A stretch of 64,000 nucleotides of DNA from positions 20,262 through 84,261 of the forward strand of contig JAGBCB010000014.1 in the NCBI GenBank assembly GCA_017938145.1. The letters run 5' to 3'. Numbering within the stretch: position 1 is the first letter of the stretch; every line of letters starts with the position of its first letter. Source of the DNA: Lachnospiraceae bacterium (GTDB lineage: Bacteria > Bacillota > Clostridia > Lachnospirales > Lachnospiraceae). Positions 19,343-29,109 of the stretch are shown piece by piece. The notes under the pieces are model-generated. The model was not told the DNA's origin and ran no database searches. It saw nothing but the letters and a program-made list of their open reading frames with translations. Made by a program: the position numbers and the translations under genes.

Positions 19343-20044
19343 CTACCATTCAATCCGGGAAACATCCACCGGATTCTCATTCACACGCATGGCACCCACT
19401 TTACCGTTTTTGATTTCAATCACACGGTCTGCCATCGGCGCAATTGCCTTGTTATGAGTAATAACAACTACCGTCGTTTCGGTTTTACGGCAGGTGTCCT
19501 GTAACAATTTCAAAATCGCCTTACCTGTCTGGTAGTCCAGGGCACCTGTCGGTTCGTCACAAAGTAACAATTTTGGATTTTTAGCCAGGGCTCTTGCAAT
19601 GGAAACTCTCTGCTGCTCACCGCCAGAGAGCTGTGCCGGAAAGTTCTTCATACGGTCCTTTAAACCAACCTCTTCCAATGCTTCTGCGGAACTCTTCGGA
19701 TTTTTTACAATCTGCTGGGCAAGCTCTACATTTTCCTGCGCGGTTAAGTTCTGCACCAGGTTATAAAACTGGAACACAAATCCAACGTCTTCCCTGCGGT
19801 ATCTGGTCAGGCGCTTTGCATTGTATTTTGCCACATCCTCACCATCTACCAATACGGTTCCGGAGGTTGCACTGTCCATACCTCCCAATATATTTAGCAC
19901 GGTAGTTTTTCCCGCACCGCTCGGTCCTACAATTACGACAAACTCACTCTTCTCCATTTCAAAGGAGATACCGTCTGCCGCATGAATTTCAATTTCACCG
20001 GTCTTATATACTTTTGTCACATCCTGCAATGCAATATATGCCAT
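19343..20044 (-). CDS. ABC transporter ATP-binding protein, LolD/MacB type
   Basis: 233 residues, a single nucleotide-binding domain. Walker [10 protein letters not shown] (about residue 40), Q-loop in FVFQFYNL, signature [15 protein letters not shown], Walker [13 protein letters not shown], and switch His in VVVITHNK. The [20 protein letters not shown] segment is characteristic of the LolD/MacB/FtsE-like class that pairs with FtsX-type permeases. It powers the large coiled-coil permease encoded 15 bases downstream. A perfect -10 with extended TGC (20108-20116) lies upstream, suggesting that the two genes form their own transcription unit. Confidence 0.95.
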   Translation of the reverse strand: MAYIALQDVTKVYKTGEIEIHAADGISFEMEKSEFVVIVGPSGAGKTTVLNILGGMDSATSGTVLVDGEDVAKYNAKRLTRYRREDVGFVFQFYNLVQNLTAQENVELAQQIVKNPKSSAEALEEVGLKDRMKNFPAQLSGGEQQRVSIARALAKNPKLLLCDEPTGALDYQTGKAILKLLQDTCRKTETTVVVITHNKAIAPMADRVIEIKNGKVGAMRVNENPVDVSRIEW

Positions 20045-20107
20045 AATGGTTCACCAAAATTCCTTTCTTTTCACGTTTATTCGTTAATTTTCGACTCTCT
20101 TCTCCCT

Positions 20108-20116
20108 ATTATAGCA
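20108..20116 (-). promoter_or_regulatory. Extended -10 promoter of the ABC transporter operon
   Basis: TGCTATAAT on the minus strand about 64 bases before the ATPase start; no good -35 at the usual distance. Confidence 0.45.
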
Positions 20117-20186
20117 TGATACTTGCAAAACGTGTATGAATTTTTTATAAAGATACCAAACTCTCCAACCTGCCTTTTGTACATAA

Positions 20187-20247
20187 AAACACCATATCTC
20201 TGCACGAACCGTTAGCGGTGAGCGGGTTCGAAAGAGATATGGTGTTT
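20187..20247 (-). terminator. Strong terminator after the three-part lipoprotein gene
   Basis: AAACACCATATCTCT and AGAGATATGGTGTTT arms with inner pairing (CGAACC/GGTTCG), followed on the minus strand by TTTTT. It lies just past the stop at 20253. Confidence 0.8.
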
Positions 20248-20252
20248 GAAAT

Positions 20253-23207
20253 TTAGTCATTGGACATTAAAGTATGCAATGCCCGGATATATTCGGTGCC
20301 GTTGGTTCCAACGGCATACACATAATTTCCTTTCAGCAGGAAAACGGTGTCATTACACCAGCTTACCAGATAAGAATTGTCATTCTCATAAAGCACCTGA
20401 TTTTCTTTTACAATGACATGGTCAGCCAGCACATAAATGTTTTCGTAATCTTCAAATACACTTTCGCTTTCTGCCGTCAATACGTCTCCTGTCTGCAAAA
20501 TCCAAAGGTTATAGCCATTGGACAATTCATATATGTAGTCCAGATTCATACCTTTTCCGGTGGCAACAAGTTCACCACCGTAATACAGGAATTTTTCATA
20601 CAGCGGAATCATCTCCGGCAGATTTGTGTACGGACTTTGAACTTCTTCTCCGCAGTCCTGATTTATCATAACATAACCGTTCTCAGAATAGGAAACCTCC
20701 AGATTCTTCATGGTGTCAGGAAGCTCTACACTAAACAGAATCAAGTCACCGTCTGCAGTGTACTCTTCCATAAACAAACGGCCGTTATAAGTGCGGTACA
20801 TCAAATAACCGTTGTTGCCCCAGTTGGTTTCAATATGCTCCGGAGTCATACCGTTAGACATGTTGATGGTTTCTCCCTCGTAGGCACCATATACCCAGTC
20901 ACCTAACGAATCATCCCTGTAGTAACAGAATTTTTCATAAAAATCGGCGCTGTCAAAGGCATTTACCATGGCCGGATTATCAATGATCCGAAGAAGATTT
21001 GCGCTGCCGTCAAACAGATATACCTCATTTTTATACAGAACGGCATAACACCGGTCTTCTTCCGCTTCGGTAACATTATAGAATGAAGTTTTTACCTCCA
21101 TATTTTCGCCGTCGCCGTACTTATCTAAAAAGGTTGCCCAGTTTAAGACAACTTCGCCGTCGGCATCCACCAGACATCCCTGCTCATCCAAAAGAATATA
21201 GTCAACGCCATCCAACATATCAGCATCATCCGGCATACCAATCATTTTCTGGAAATACACCTTTTTGAGGTTCAGATTTGCATCGTAATAACGGAAAATC
21301 GTACCATTTTCCCAGTTATTATAATCGTAGACATATTCAAGATAACCGTTGCCCGTCTTACTGATAGTCAGCCAGTCAGACATTTCCACCGGAGAAAGAA
21401 TCACCTTACCGGTGCCGTCAATGATACTCCACTTCATCCAGGAAAAGTCGTCCTCCAGCCAGTTTTCCGGCGGAACCGCATAATAGCCCCGCTTCACATC
21501 AAGCATTTCCATACCACCGTAAGAAGGCGCTATGGAATATGTACCCTGTTCCAAATCATAGACACCGTAAAGCACCTTTTGTGTGCCGTCTGTGCTTTGG
21601 CGGATTTGCCCAACCGGGAGATAACGGTTTGTATATACACCCTGTACTCCATGATTTAACGTCACGTTGTAGAAGTTGGCAATTTCTTTCCACTCGTGGT
21701 TATATACGGTCATGTCTCCGTAATAGTAGTCGGAAACCATGTTCTGCGGATTTACAAATACAAAGTACTGCCCCTCTGCCAGTGGTTCCTTGGCAAGTAT
21801 TTCTACCTTCTGCTGCTGTTCTACCTTGGCATCGGAAATATCGGCACCGGCCGGCATCTGCACCGGCACATAGCCAAGGTCAAGCACTAATTGCTGACCC
21901 GCCTCACCGGTAAGCCAGTCAAAAATTTTATGGGCGTTGGAATCTGCCGGTTCATCCGGGCGCACCACTGCATAAAAGGCATTGGCAAGCTTGTAGGAAC
22001 CGTCATAAATAGTCCGGGTTGACGGAAGTACACCGTCCACACCCATAAGCTTTAAATCCTTTTCAAAATACATGTTATTGGCATAGTAAAATACAGAATA
22101 GCCAAGGGTATTATCCTCGTTATTGTAGGAAAGCATGCCTTCCAGAATATCGGACATGGTGCTGTAGCGGAATACATTGTCGCCATCCACCATAGGAACA
22201 TCCTTCATTACAAGCTTCTGCATCAGGGTCTGGCTGCCGGAATTCACCGGACGCTGGAAGGCTAACAATTCTCTGTCAAGACCGCCTACCTCTGCCCAGT
22301 TAGTAATTTTTCCGGAATAAATATCCACCAGCTGCTCCATGGTAAGGCCCTGCAGCGGATTTGCCGTATTCGCAAGAAATACCAGCGCATCCAGGCCGAT
22401 TGGCTTGATGCACAGCGGCTCTGTTTTCATGCGTTCTACAATAACCTCTGCCGGTTCATACACAATCAGCAAATCTACCTCGCCGCTATATAACCGATTG
22501 TAGGAATTGGTTGTTTTGGTATGCACTACTTCACTTGCCGCCACCTCGGCGCTTTCACCGGTAGCCGCCATAAATACCGCCTCGGAAAGCGGCAGGGTTG
22601 CAGTGGAACCATCCACCCGAGGATAAGTATCAACTGTCATGGTGCCCGCAATATCCACAACCTCATTCTGTGGTACCGGAGAAACCATGGCAAATGGTGA
22701 TTCCACTTCCACGGGAGCGTTAGTTGGTATCGGAGTTGGGTCGTCCTTTGGTTGTTCGGTTGGAACCGGGGTAGTTGTAGAAATAATACGTTCTCTGATT
22801 TTGAAATTATCCACAATACCCTCTGCGTTGTAATAAACAATCAGAATACGTTCTTCATCCAGATGCCAAATATCACCCCATAACCCTGAGAGCATACTAT
22901 TCGGCTTTCCCCAGAATTTCTGCAATTGTTCTACTCCCCTGCCATACAGAGCATCTCCGGTATATTCCTTGCCCTGCGCCAGGCTATCCTTTGCAATCTG
23001 GTCTAAGGTTGGAATTCCCGCATAGATTGGTATTTCGGTTGGTTCAACCGTTGCCGTTGGTTCAGTCGTTGGCACAACCGTTGAAGTTGGTGTCGGAGCT
23101 GATGTAGGTGCTGTAGTAGGTGTAACCGCCGGAGTATCCTTGCCGCAGCCCGCCAGCACTAACACACCTAACAGCGCCATGCATAAAATCATTCTTTTTA
23201 GTTTCAT
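20253..23207 (-). CDS. Lipoprotein joining a BamE-like, a PstS-like and a repeat domain
   Basis: 984 residues. Lipobox LVLAGC with Cys21, then a Thr/Pro/Val linker. About residues 65-140 (LYGRGVEQLQKFWGKPNS, ERILIVYYNAEGIVDNFKI) resemble the SmpA/OmlA (BamE) fold. About 165-450 are a type 2 phosphate-binding-like domain: YPRVDGSTATLPLSEAVF, LVDIYSGKITNWAEVGG and RPVNSGSQTLMQKLV. The remaining roughly 500 residues hold repeated units of the WG or beta-propeller kind (YYAVPPENW, WSIIDGTGKVILSP, YMLYDEQG-like stretches). It is presumably anchored outside the membrane. The Ser-rich anion loop is kept, but no pst genes are near, so phosphate uptake is unlikely; a sensing or binding role is inference. 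ATG overlaps the stop of the upstream membrane protein. Confidence 0.8.
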   Translation of the reverse strand: MKLKRMILCMALLGVLVLAGCGKDTPAVTPTTAPTSAPTPTSTVVPTTEPTATVEPTEIPIYAGIPTLDQIAKDSLAQGKEYTGDALYGRGVEQLQKFWGKPNSMLSGLWGDIWHLDEERILIVYYNAEGIVDNFKIRERIISTTTPVPTEQPKDDPTPIPTNAPVEVESPFAMVSPVPQNEVVDIAGTMTVDTYPRVDGSTATLPLSEAVFMAATGESAEVAASEVVHTKTTNSYNRLYSGEVDLLIVYEPAEVIVERMKTEPLCIKPIGLDALVFLANTANPLQGLTMEQLVDIYSGKITNWAEVGGLDRELLAFQRPVNSGSQTLMQKLVMKDVPMVDGDNVFRYSTMSDILEGMLSYNNEDNTLGYSVFYYANNMYFEKDLKLMGVDGVLPSTRTIYDGSYKLANAFYAVVRPDEPADSNAHKIFDWLTGEAGQQLVLDLGYVPVQMPAGADISDAKVEQQQKVEILAKEPLAEGQYFVFVNPQNMVSDYYYGDMTVYNHEWKEIANFYNVTLNHGVQGVYTNRYLPVGQIRQSTDGTQKVLYGVYDLEQGTYSIAPSYGGMEMLDVKRGYYAVPPENWLEDDFSWMKWSIIDGTGKVILSPVEMSDWLTISKTGNGYLEYVYDYNNWENGTIFRYYDANLNLKKVYFQKMIGMPDDADMLDGVDYILLDEQGCLVDADGEVVLNWATFLDKYGDGENMEVKTSFYNVTEAEEDRCYAVLYKNEVYLFDGSANLLRIIDNPAMVNAFDSADFYEKFCYYRDDSLGDWVYGAYEGETINMSNGMTPEHIETNWGNNGYLMYRTYNGRLFMEEYTADGDLILFSVELPDTMKNLEVSYSENGYVMINQDCGEEVQSPYTNLPEMIPLYEKFLYYGGELVATGKGMNLDYIYELSNGYNLWILQTGDVLTAESESVFEDYENIYVLADHVIVKENQVLYENDNSYLVSWCNDTVFLLKGNYVYAVGTNGTEYIRALHTLMSND

Positions 23208-23695
23208 TTATTCCCCTCCTTTTGTCTATTGACAAATTTTCTTATGATAAACCATAAAAAATGAACGATAAGAAGCACAATTGCCTGGACAATCCAAAAC
23301 AAAAGCGTTGTTGTTACGGAAGTAAATTCATTTCCGAATGAAATAAACCCTTGCGCCGGATGTGCCAAATAACGGTGCTTTACGCTTTCCCCGAAAATAA
23401 AGTAGCAGATATACCATGCTGCCATGTAAAGAGGCAGATTAATCCAGGTATATTTTACTTTGGTCTTTAACGAAAACAACACCGGAATGCCAAACAATCC
23501 GAGCCGGAAAATAATTCTTCCGGTAGGATCACTTACTTTTAACGAAAATTCATGGTGTCCGTCCGGATATTCTATGTAATCATGTATGGTTCCCTCGATG
23601 CCGATTAAGCCGTCTGCAACTACCATACACACCAGCACGGTTAAAAGTCCAATGATAAAAGCAAATAAATAGCCTTGTTTCATTTTATTTTCCAT
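23204..23695 (-). CDS. Small four-helix membrane protein, unknown function
   Basis: About 163 residues with helices near the N-terminus (GYLFAFIIGLLTVLVCMVVA), two in the middle and one near the C-terminus (TLLFWIVQAIVLLIVHFLWF). The outer loop contains the Gly/His-rich YIEYPDGHHEFSLKV. I do not recognise a family. The ATG at 23695 is preceded by GGGAGG. It shares an ATGA overlap with the lipoprotein gene downstream, so the two are likely to be made in equal amounts and may work as a pair. Confidence 0.75.
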   Translation of the reverse strand: MENKMKQGYLFAFIIGLLTVLVCMVVADGLIGIEGTIHDYIEYPDGHHEFSLKVSDPTGRIIFRLGLFGIPVLFSLKTKVKYTWINLPLYMAAWYICYFIFGESVKHRYLAHPAQGFISFGNEFTSVTTTLLFWIVQAIVLLIVHFLWFIIRKFVNRQKEGNK

Positions 23696-23748
23696 AGATT
23701 TTCCTCCCGACACTTCTGTCTGCGTGTCCTAACACTTCGCAAGCTAAC

Positions 23749-23778
23749 AAAAAAGAGTATGTCACTACCAACATACTC
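23749..23778 (-). terminator. Terminator after hslO
   Basis: GAGTATGT/ACATACTC stem with an 8-base loop, followed on the minus strand by TTTTTTG. The plus strand also has a T-run, so it may work both ways. It marks the end of the long operon that starts near 31325. Confidence 0.8.
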
Positions 23779-23835
23779 CATTTTTATGTCATTTCCCAGT
23801 CAGAAATGTTACAATTTCTTTGATTTTTTAGCAAA

Positions 23836-24720
23836 TTACTTTGAATACTTCATCAGATTCTTTAAATCTTCTACCGTAAACTCATACTTCTTATCGCAGA
23901 AGTGGCAGTTTACTTCAATTGGTTTGCCTTCTTCAATCATTTCCTGTAAATCCTTTTTGCCAACGCTGGCAACCGCCTTTTCCACACGCTCCTTGGAGCA
24001 GTTGCAGTAATACTCTGCAGGAACCTTGTCTAAAATCTTTGGTTCGAAATCTGCCAGTACATACTCAATGAGTTCTTCCGGAGTCATTCCTTCGTCAAGC
24101 AGGGAAGAAATGTGGGTTACCTCGGTAAGCTTCTGCTCTAAGCGGGCAATTACCGCTTCTTCTGCAAACGGCATGAGCTGGATGATAAAACCACCGGCCT
24201 GACGTACCGTGTTGTCCTTATTCATAAGAACGCCCAGGGCAACTGCAGACGGAACCTGCTCGGACACCGCAAAATAGCAGGTGATATCTTCCGCAATTTC
24301 ACCGGAAATCAAGTCCACCTGGCCTACATATGGCTCTTTTAAACCAACATCGCGGATAACCTGCAGCATACCGTGGCCTACCGCACCACCGACATCCAAC
24401 TTACCCTCTGCACTCGGAGGCAGCATTACGTTTGGATTGTGCACATAACCCTTAACTCTTGCCTTGGAATCCGCAGTTACCACAAGTCCGCCGATAGGAC
24501 CGTCGCCGCGAATCTGCAGGGTGATTAAGTCCTTATCACCTTTCATCATGCTTCCCATCATGGCGCCGGCTGTAAGCAGACGACCGAGAGCCGCAGATGC
24601 TACCGGACTGGTATTATGCATTTTTCTGGCTTCTTCTACTAAATTTCTGGTGGTTGCAGCAAAGGCACGTACCTGGCCGTTCGCTGCGGTTCCTCTAACA
24701 ATATAATCCTGATATTCCAT
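23836..24720 (-). CDS. hslO: Hsp33 redox-regulated chaperone
   Basis: 294 residues, full length. Holdase chaperone of the cytosol that is switched on by oxidative unfolding. The C-terminal zinc switch has all four cysteines: NCSKERV with YYCNC before it (CxC), and NCHFCDKKYEF (CxxC). The N-terminal core shows the family phrases ALGRLLTAGAMMGSMMKGD and GDGPIGGLVVTADS. It is the last gene of the long minus-strand operon, 27 bases after the 5-formyltetrahydrofolate cyclo-ligase gene and ahead of the terminator at 23749-23778. Confidence 0.97.
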   Translation of the reverse strand: MEYQDYIVRGTAANGQVRAFAATTRNLVEEARKMHNTSPVASAALGRLLTAGAMMGSMMKGDKDLITLQIRGDGPIGGLVVTADSKARVKGYVHNPNVMLPPSAEGKLDVGGAVGHGMLQVIRDVGLKEPYVGQVDLISGEIAEDITCYFAVSEQVPSAVALGVLMNKDNTVRQAGGFIIQLMPFAEEAVIARLEQKLTEVTHISSLLDEGMTPEELIEYVLADFEPKILDKVPAEYYCNCSKERVEKAVASVGKKDLQEMIEEGKPIEVNCHFCDKKYEFTVEDLKNLMKYSK

Positions 24721-24747
24721 CGTAAAAATTCCTCTTTTCTAATGCGT

Positions 24748-25437
24748 TTAATCTATTACTTCGGCAATCAGTTCCAAACCAACCTCAATGGCGATTTCCA
24801 CCACGTCGGCGATAATGTCCAGTTTGCTGCCCTTTTCTACCCTAGGCATTATAACCCGACGCTCGGTTAAAATGCAATCCATTTTTTTATCATGTTCTTC
24901 TGCCGGCAGCTTTTTCGGGGAAATCTGGCAAGCAAATGCAAGTCCGATGAGATACGGCTGATAACCATACGCTTCAAATATTTTGCTAATATACTTGTCA
25001 TAATATCCGCCGCCGTATCCGAAACGTCCGCCCTGATGGTCAAACACAGAACCCGGCACAACCATCACATCACTGCTTGCCGGCACAAGCGGTTCTCTTC
25101 CTTCATTCTGTGGTTCTAAGATGCCCTGATAACCCGGAAACAGTTCCTCCCATGATTGAATTTCATAAAAGAACATATCCTCTCCATGTACCTTTGGCAC
25201 AGCAACCCGCTTTCCCTGACGAAGTGCCCCCTGAATAATTTCCTTTGTTTCTACTTCGCTCTTGTAAGAAGCATACACAAACACTGTCTGTGCCGCCTTA
25301 TAGTGTTTATTGGCAAACAGCCACTCTTTTATTTTCTTTGAAGCCGCTTTTCTCTTTTCCGGCTCCAGCTGATTTCTTTTTTCCAAATATTTTGTACGGA
25401 TTGTTTTCTTTAACTCCGCTTTTGTTAATTTACTCAT
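24748..25437 (-). CDS. 5-formyltetrahydrofolate cyclo-ligase
   Basis: 229 residues. ATP-dependent conversion of 5-formyl-THF to 5,10-methenyl-THF. Family segments: RKAASKKIKEWL near the N-terminus, FVYASYKSEVET, KRVAVPKV, and the conserved GSVFDHQGGRFGYGGGYYDK with the folate/ATP-binding glycines. After the usual end it has about 30 extra residues (LDIIADVVEIAIEVGLELIAEVID), a hydrophobic/acidic helix not typical of the family. The gene starts 8 bases inside the end of the methyltransferase gene, so the two are translationally coupled. Confidence 0.92.
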   Translation of the reverse strand: MSKLTKAELKKTIRTKYLEKRNQLEPEKRKAASKKIKEWLFANKHYKAAQTVFVYASYKSEVETKEIIQGALRQGKRVAVPKVHGEDMFFYEIQSWEELFPGYQGILEPQNEGREPLVPASSDVMVVPGSVFDHQGGRFGYGGGYYDKYISKIFEAYGYQPYLIGLAFACQISPKKLPAEEHDKKMDCILTERRVIMPRVEKGSKLDIIADVVEIAIEVGLELIAEVID

Positions 25438-26248
25438 AATATTTATTCTCCTGATAGGTTTCTTTCGCTACAAAATAGATTCTTCCGTCCTCCGGCTTTG
25501 GTGCTTCCTTCGTGCCGTCTCCGTATACCGCCACAAATTCAAGACCTGCTTTTTCGAGCAATTCCTTTATCTTGTCTACAGTGTAAGCACGCTGCACGTG
25601 GGATTCTTCCATCCGTTCAAAAAGAGGCGGCATATCTTCCTCATCCTCGTCCTCTTCTTCAAACTCTGCCTTGGAATAAATGGTAATGTCGTACTGGTTC
25701 AGCTGCTTTTCCTTATCATAGAAATTTTCCCAAATAAGGCTGCAATCCTCCCGGTTATCCACAATGGTACGATTGCCCATGAGCTTTTCGTAATGATATT
25801 CCGTCTTCATATCGAAGATGAAATATCCGCCCGGGTCCAAATAATTATTTACCAGCTTGAATACCTGAAGCAAATCCTCTTCGGAGATTAAGTAGTTCAT
25901 GGAATCACAAAGACTAATTACCGCTGCCACCGTGCCATAAAGCTCAAACTCCCGCATGTCCTGATTCAGGTACAAAATGTCCTGCTCACATTCCGGATGC
26001 TCATACCTGGCAATGTCTAACATTTCCTCCGACAAATCAATGCCAATCATATCGTAACCCGCTTCTGCCAGGCGCCTTGTCATACTACCAGTGCCACAGC
26101 CAAGCTCGCAAAGAAGGCTGCCCTGTGCCACACCGTATTCCGTTAACATGCATTTAATATAGGTTGTCCATTCCTCATATGGAATGTTGTCCATAAAGGT
26201 TTCGTATACTTTTGCAAAGCCTGTGTAGGCGTTCATTGGTTTACTCAT
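25430..26248 (-). CDS. Class I SAM-dependent methyltransferase
   Basis: 272 residues. Motif I LLCELGCGTGSMTRRL, motif II IGIDLSEEMLDIA, and a motif III region VISLCDSMNYLISEEDL place it among small-molecule class I methyltransferases. An acidic insert EFEEEDEDEEDMPP lies in the C-terminal half, as in several Firmicutes homologues. Substrate cannot be told. It overlaps its upstream neighbour (nucleotidyltransferase-fold gene) by 8 bases and its downstream neighbour by 8 bases. It is therefore in the same transcript as the peptide-processing genes, but may belong to the housekeeping end. Confidence 0.88.
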   Translation of the reverse strand: MSKPMNAYTGFAKVYETFMDNIPYEEWTTYIKCMLTEYGVAQGSLLCELGCGTGSMTRRLAEAGYDMIGIDLSEEMLDIARYEHPECEQDILYLNQDMREFELYGTVAAVISLCDSMNYLISEEDLLQVFKLVNNYLDPGGYFIFDMKTEYHYEKLMGNRTIVDNREDCSLIWENFYDKEKQLNQYDITIYSKAEFEEEDEDEEDMPPLFERMEESHVQRAYTVDKIKELLEKAGLEFVAVYGDGTKEAPKPEDGRIYFVAKETYQENKYYE

Positions 26249-27422
26249 TTACCTCTCCTTTTTTGTCCGTTTTTCCAAAAAGATTTTTGACTGTTTTTAC
26301 CTCTCTGCTAACAGACCGTCTGCGCTTTCCCGTAAAGGTCACAATAAAGATTCTGCAAAACCATCCCACAACCGACTGTAGAACTCTTCCTTTCACGTTA
26401 GGAGCATAAAACTTATAGGTATCATACCCCGGAAACAATCTGTCCCACGCATAACGGAGCTTTGCCATTTTCAAACCCTCTTTACGATACTGTTTCACAC
26501 GGTTTTCTATACCGCGCCCCACCGTACCGTACGCACCGGAGGTAAGGTAATACAAAAGCATTTCCCATTCTTCCTCTGAAAGGCTATGTTCCAATGACTC
26601 CATTCCCTTTAAGACTTCTCCGGAAAATGCCTTCCTGCAAAGGCTCCTGTTCCGCTTTTCAAACTCCGCAATACCAAGCACTTTGCATTCTTTTTCAATA
26701 TAAGAAAAATCAAGTTCCGGCTTCGCTTTCAGATACGCATAAAAATCGAGTAACGAACGCAGTCCCGTACCACTGCCAGCATAATGCTTATAGGTATGGG
26801 AAGTAATGTACACATAAAAATCCTCGTCCGTAAAGCGATACTCACAGGCGGTTCCTTCGGTTAACACAAGCCTGCCTTTTATATTCCCATAATACTCTGC
26901 CCATCCGTCCTGATGGGTTTCGCTGTATAAGGCACTGTGTAATTCAAAATTGTAGACAGGCTCCTTATGATACACATCATGGTTACCTACGCCCACATGA
27001 ACGGCTTCGTACCCCGCTGATTCCATGTAACCCTGTACCGCATCACAAAAGCTGTAATCAAATAGAATATCATTATCCGACATTTGCCGCATTCCCACCG
27101 TCGGGTAATAGTCCTTTAGGATAATTCCCTTTAACGGCAGATGCCAGATGCCCTTCTGCTCCATAAAGGAAAACAGCTTTGCACGTTCCGTATCAAACAA
27201 AACCACCTTGCGGATTGCCTTAGATATATGCTCATTCCAATACTGCGGTACCGGGATACCAGCCTTTTTCAGTGATGTACCCACAAGTGCATCCAAAAAA
27301 TGCATATAACTTATGCGGTACAATTCCTTTTCATTCACTTCGCCGAGCACTGCCCTGTCCGGACAAATACCGTTGATGCCACAGGCAGACAAATAAAGCA
27401 TGTCATATTGTAACTTATCCAT
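26241..27422 (-). CDS. Nucleotidyltransferase family protein (NTP_transf_5 type)
   Basis: About 393 residues. The core KGIWHLPLKGIILKDYYP followed by MRQMSDNDILFDY is the active-site pattern of the NTP_transf_5 (PF14907) family, with Asp pairs expected to bind Mg2+. FELHSALYS and the later YITSHTYKHY are also typical. Such proteins are often encoded in lasso-peptide and other RiPP clusters of Firmicutes, though their reaction is mostly unproven; nucleotidylation of a substrate or kinase product has been proposed. ATG at 27422 has GGAGG nine bases before it. It overlaps the ABC exporter gene by 8 bases. Start codons further upstream (27458) are less likely. Confidence 0.85.
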   Translation of the reverse strand: MDKLQYDMLYLSACGINGICPDRAVLGEVNEKELYRISYMHFLDALVGTSLKKAGIPVPQYWNEHISKAIRKVVLFDTERAKLFSFMEQKGIWHLPLKGIILKDYYPTVGMRQMSDNDILFDYSFCDAVQGYMESAGYEAVHVGVGNHDVYHKEPVYNFELHSALYSETHQDGWAEYYGNIKGRLVLTEGTACEYRFTDEDFYVYITSHTYKHYAGSGTGLRSLLDFYAYLKAKPELDFSYIEKECKVLGIAEFEKRNRSLCRKAFSGEVLKGMESLEHSLSEEEWEMLLYYLTSGAYGTVGRGIENRVKQYRKEGLKMAKLRYAWDRLFPGYDTYKFYAPNVKGRVLQSVVGWFCRIFIVTFTGKRRRSVSREVKTVKNLFGKTDKKGEVNE

Positions 27423-29109
27423 GGTCTGCCACCTCCAATCCCTGCAAAACTCTTCCATTGTCCGAAAACTCCAACCTGCGGTTGCAGATATTCAGTGCTT
27501 CCGGTCTGTGGGTTACGATAAACACTGTCTTATCAGTAAGCTGCTTCAGGTTGTAAAGCAAAGCTTTTTCCGTGTCACTGTCCAAAGCACTGGTTGCTTC
27601 ATCCAGAATCAATACCGGAGCATCCGTATACAGTGCCCTTGCGATTGCGATTCTCTGCATCTGTCCTTCGGAAAGTCCGGCTCCCTTTTCGCCAAGCACC
27701 GTATCAAGTCCATTTGGAAGCTCAGAAACGAACTCCCCACAAGAAAGCTTTAATGCCCGTTCCACCGTCATAGTTTGTTCCGCTTCCTCTCTTCCAAAGG
27801 TAATTACTTCCCGTATGGTTCCTCCCATGAGGAAATTTCCTTGCGGAACATAGGCAAACAGACGCTTTAAGGATGCAACAGGCATTCTCTCCATATTGCT
27901 TAATAAAACCTCAATCCTGCCGCATTTCGGCTCATATACGCCCATCAGAAGCTTTAACAACGTGGACTTGCCGCAGCCGGAAGCTCCGGTAAAGGCAATA
28001 AAATCGCCCTTGTAAGCGGAAAATCCCACATCGCACAACACAGCTTCCCCATTATCATAATCAAAGGACACCTTATCAAACACGATTTCACGGATACGCT
28101 CCGCATAAAGCTCCTTCGTTTCTTTCAAACCCAACACCTGCAATCTGCAAGCGTCCTTGTATTCCTCCGCTTCCATCAGGCGCTCAGCACTTGCAAGACA
28201 GGCATAAAACCTTGGTACAAAGCCGCTGAGACCGGATAAAGGAGCCTGTAACTGACCGATTAACTGTATAATGGCAGTTAATGTTCCATAGCTGACCACT
28301 CCGTTTACGATACCAAATCCACAGTACCCGATACCGATGAGATACATTCCGTTTATTGCCACGGAAAAGCCGGAATTGCATAAATTAGAAACAAACGTCT
28401 TTCTCATTCTCGCCTTTCTGTATTCGGAAAGCTCCACATCTGCCCCTTTTAAGGCTTCCTGCTCCACACCAAAGGTGCGGAGAATGAGCATACTGCTGAT
28501 ACGCTCCTGTAAATATACACGAACAGCACCGTCTTTTTCCTGTACTCTTTTGTGCTGTCCTTTCAAATACTTTCTAAGCCAAAGGGTAATCCCTACAAAG
28601 GCAATCCCGCCCGGTACCAAAAGATAAGCAAGCCCCGGCTGTAACACAAGCATCATACCAAGGGCACCCACCATGCGCACAAGCATTCCCGTAAATCCCG
28701 GCACGATATCCGTCATGCCCCCTGCACAGACGGAAGTATCCGAGGTCATGCGGTTCATCCATTCTTCAGAATGAACGGCACTAACCTGTGCATAATCCTT
28801 GGATAAGAGTTTTTCAAACAGCCTTTTCCTCAGTCCGCTCTCCAATCCGCTTTTGGTAGCTTCCTCTATCTGCCGGAGCAGAATGCGAAGCAGAATCAGT
28901 ACGGCCATCAGCAAGCCAAAGGTAATAAGTCCCCTTATAAAATCTGTGCGGTTACCAGACACGGCACTATCCACCATTTTTTTCATCACAAGGGCATAGC
29001 AAACCGCCCCTCCGTTGACTAACATTTGGAGAAGCAATAAAAGCACCATATTTACCTTGTAACCGTTGGCTGCACCATACAACCATCTTATCGCCTTTTT
29101 ATCCGTCAT
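27415..29109 (-). CDS. ABC exporter, fused permease and ATPase
   Basis: 564 residues. Six N-terminal helices (first VNMVLLLLLQMLVNGGAVCY) and a C-terminal ATPase with Walker A GASGCGKST, a variant signature (LSEGQMQRIAIARAL), Walker B VLILDEATSALD and switch His in VFIVTHRPE. There is no C39 peptidase domain at the N-terminus, so leader removal must be done by another protein, plausibly the neighbouring S24/S26-like peptidase. ATG at 29109 forms an ATGA overlap with that peptidase's stop. In this context it is the likely exporter of the peptide product. Confidence 0.92.
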   Translation of the reverse strand: MTDKKAIRWLYGAANGYKVNMVLLLLLQMLVNGGAVCYALVMKKMVDSAVSGNRTDFIRGLITFGLLMAVLILLRILLRQIEEATKSGLESGLRKRLFEKLLSKDYAQVSAVHSEEWMNRMTSDTSVCAGGMTDIVPGFTGMLVRMVGALGMMLVLQPGLAYLLVPGGIAFVGITLWLRKYLKGQHKRVQEKDGAVRVYLQERISSMLILRTFGVEQEALKGADVELSEYRKARMRKTFVSNLCNSGFSVAINGMYLIGIGYCGFGIVNGVVSYGTLTAIIQLIGQLQAPLSGLSGFVPRFYACLASAERLMEAEEYKDACRLQVLGLKETKELYAERIREIVFDKVSFDYDNGEAVLCDVGFSAYKGDFIAFTGASGCGKSTLLKLLMGVYEPKCGRIEVLLSNMERMPVASLKRLFAYVPQGNFLMGGTIREVITFGREEAEQTMTVERALKLSCGEFVSELPNGLDTVLGEKGAGLSEGQMQRIAIARALYTDAPVLILDEATSALDSDTEKALLYNLKQLTDKTVFIVTHRPEALNICNRRLEFSDNGRVLQGLEVADHG

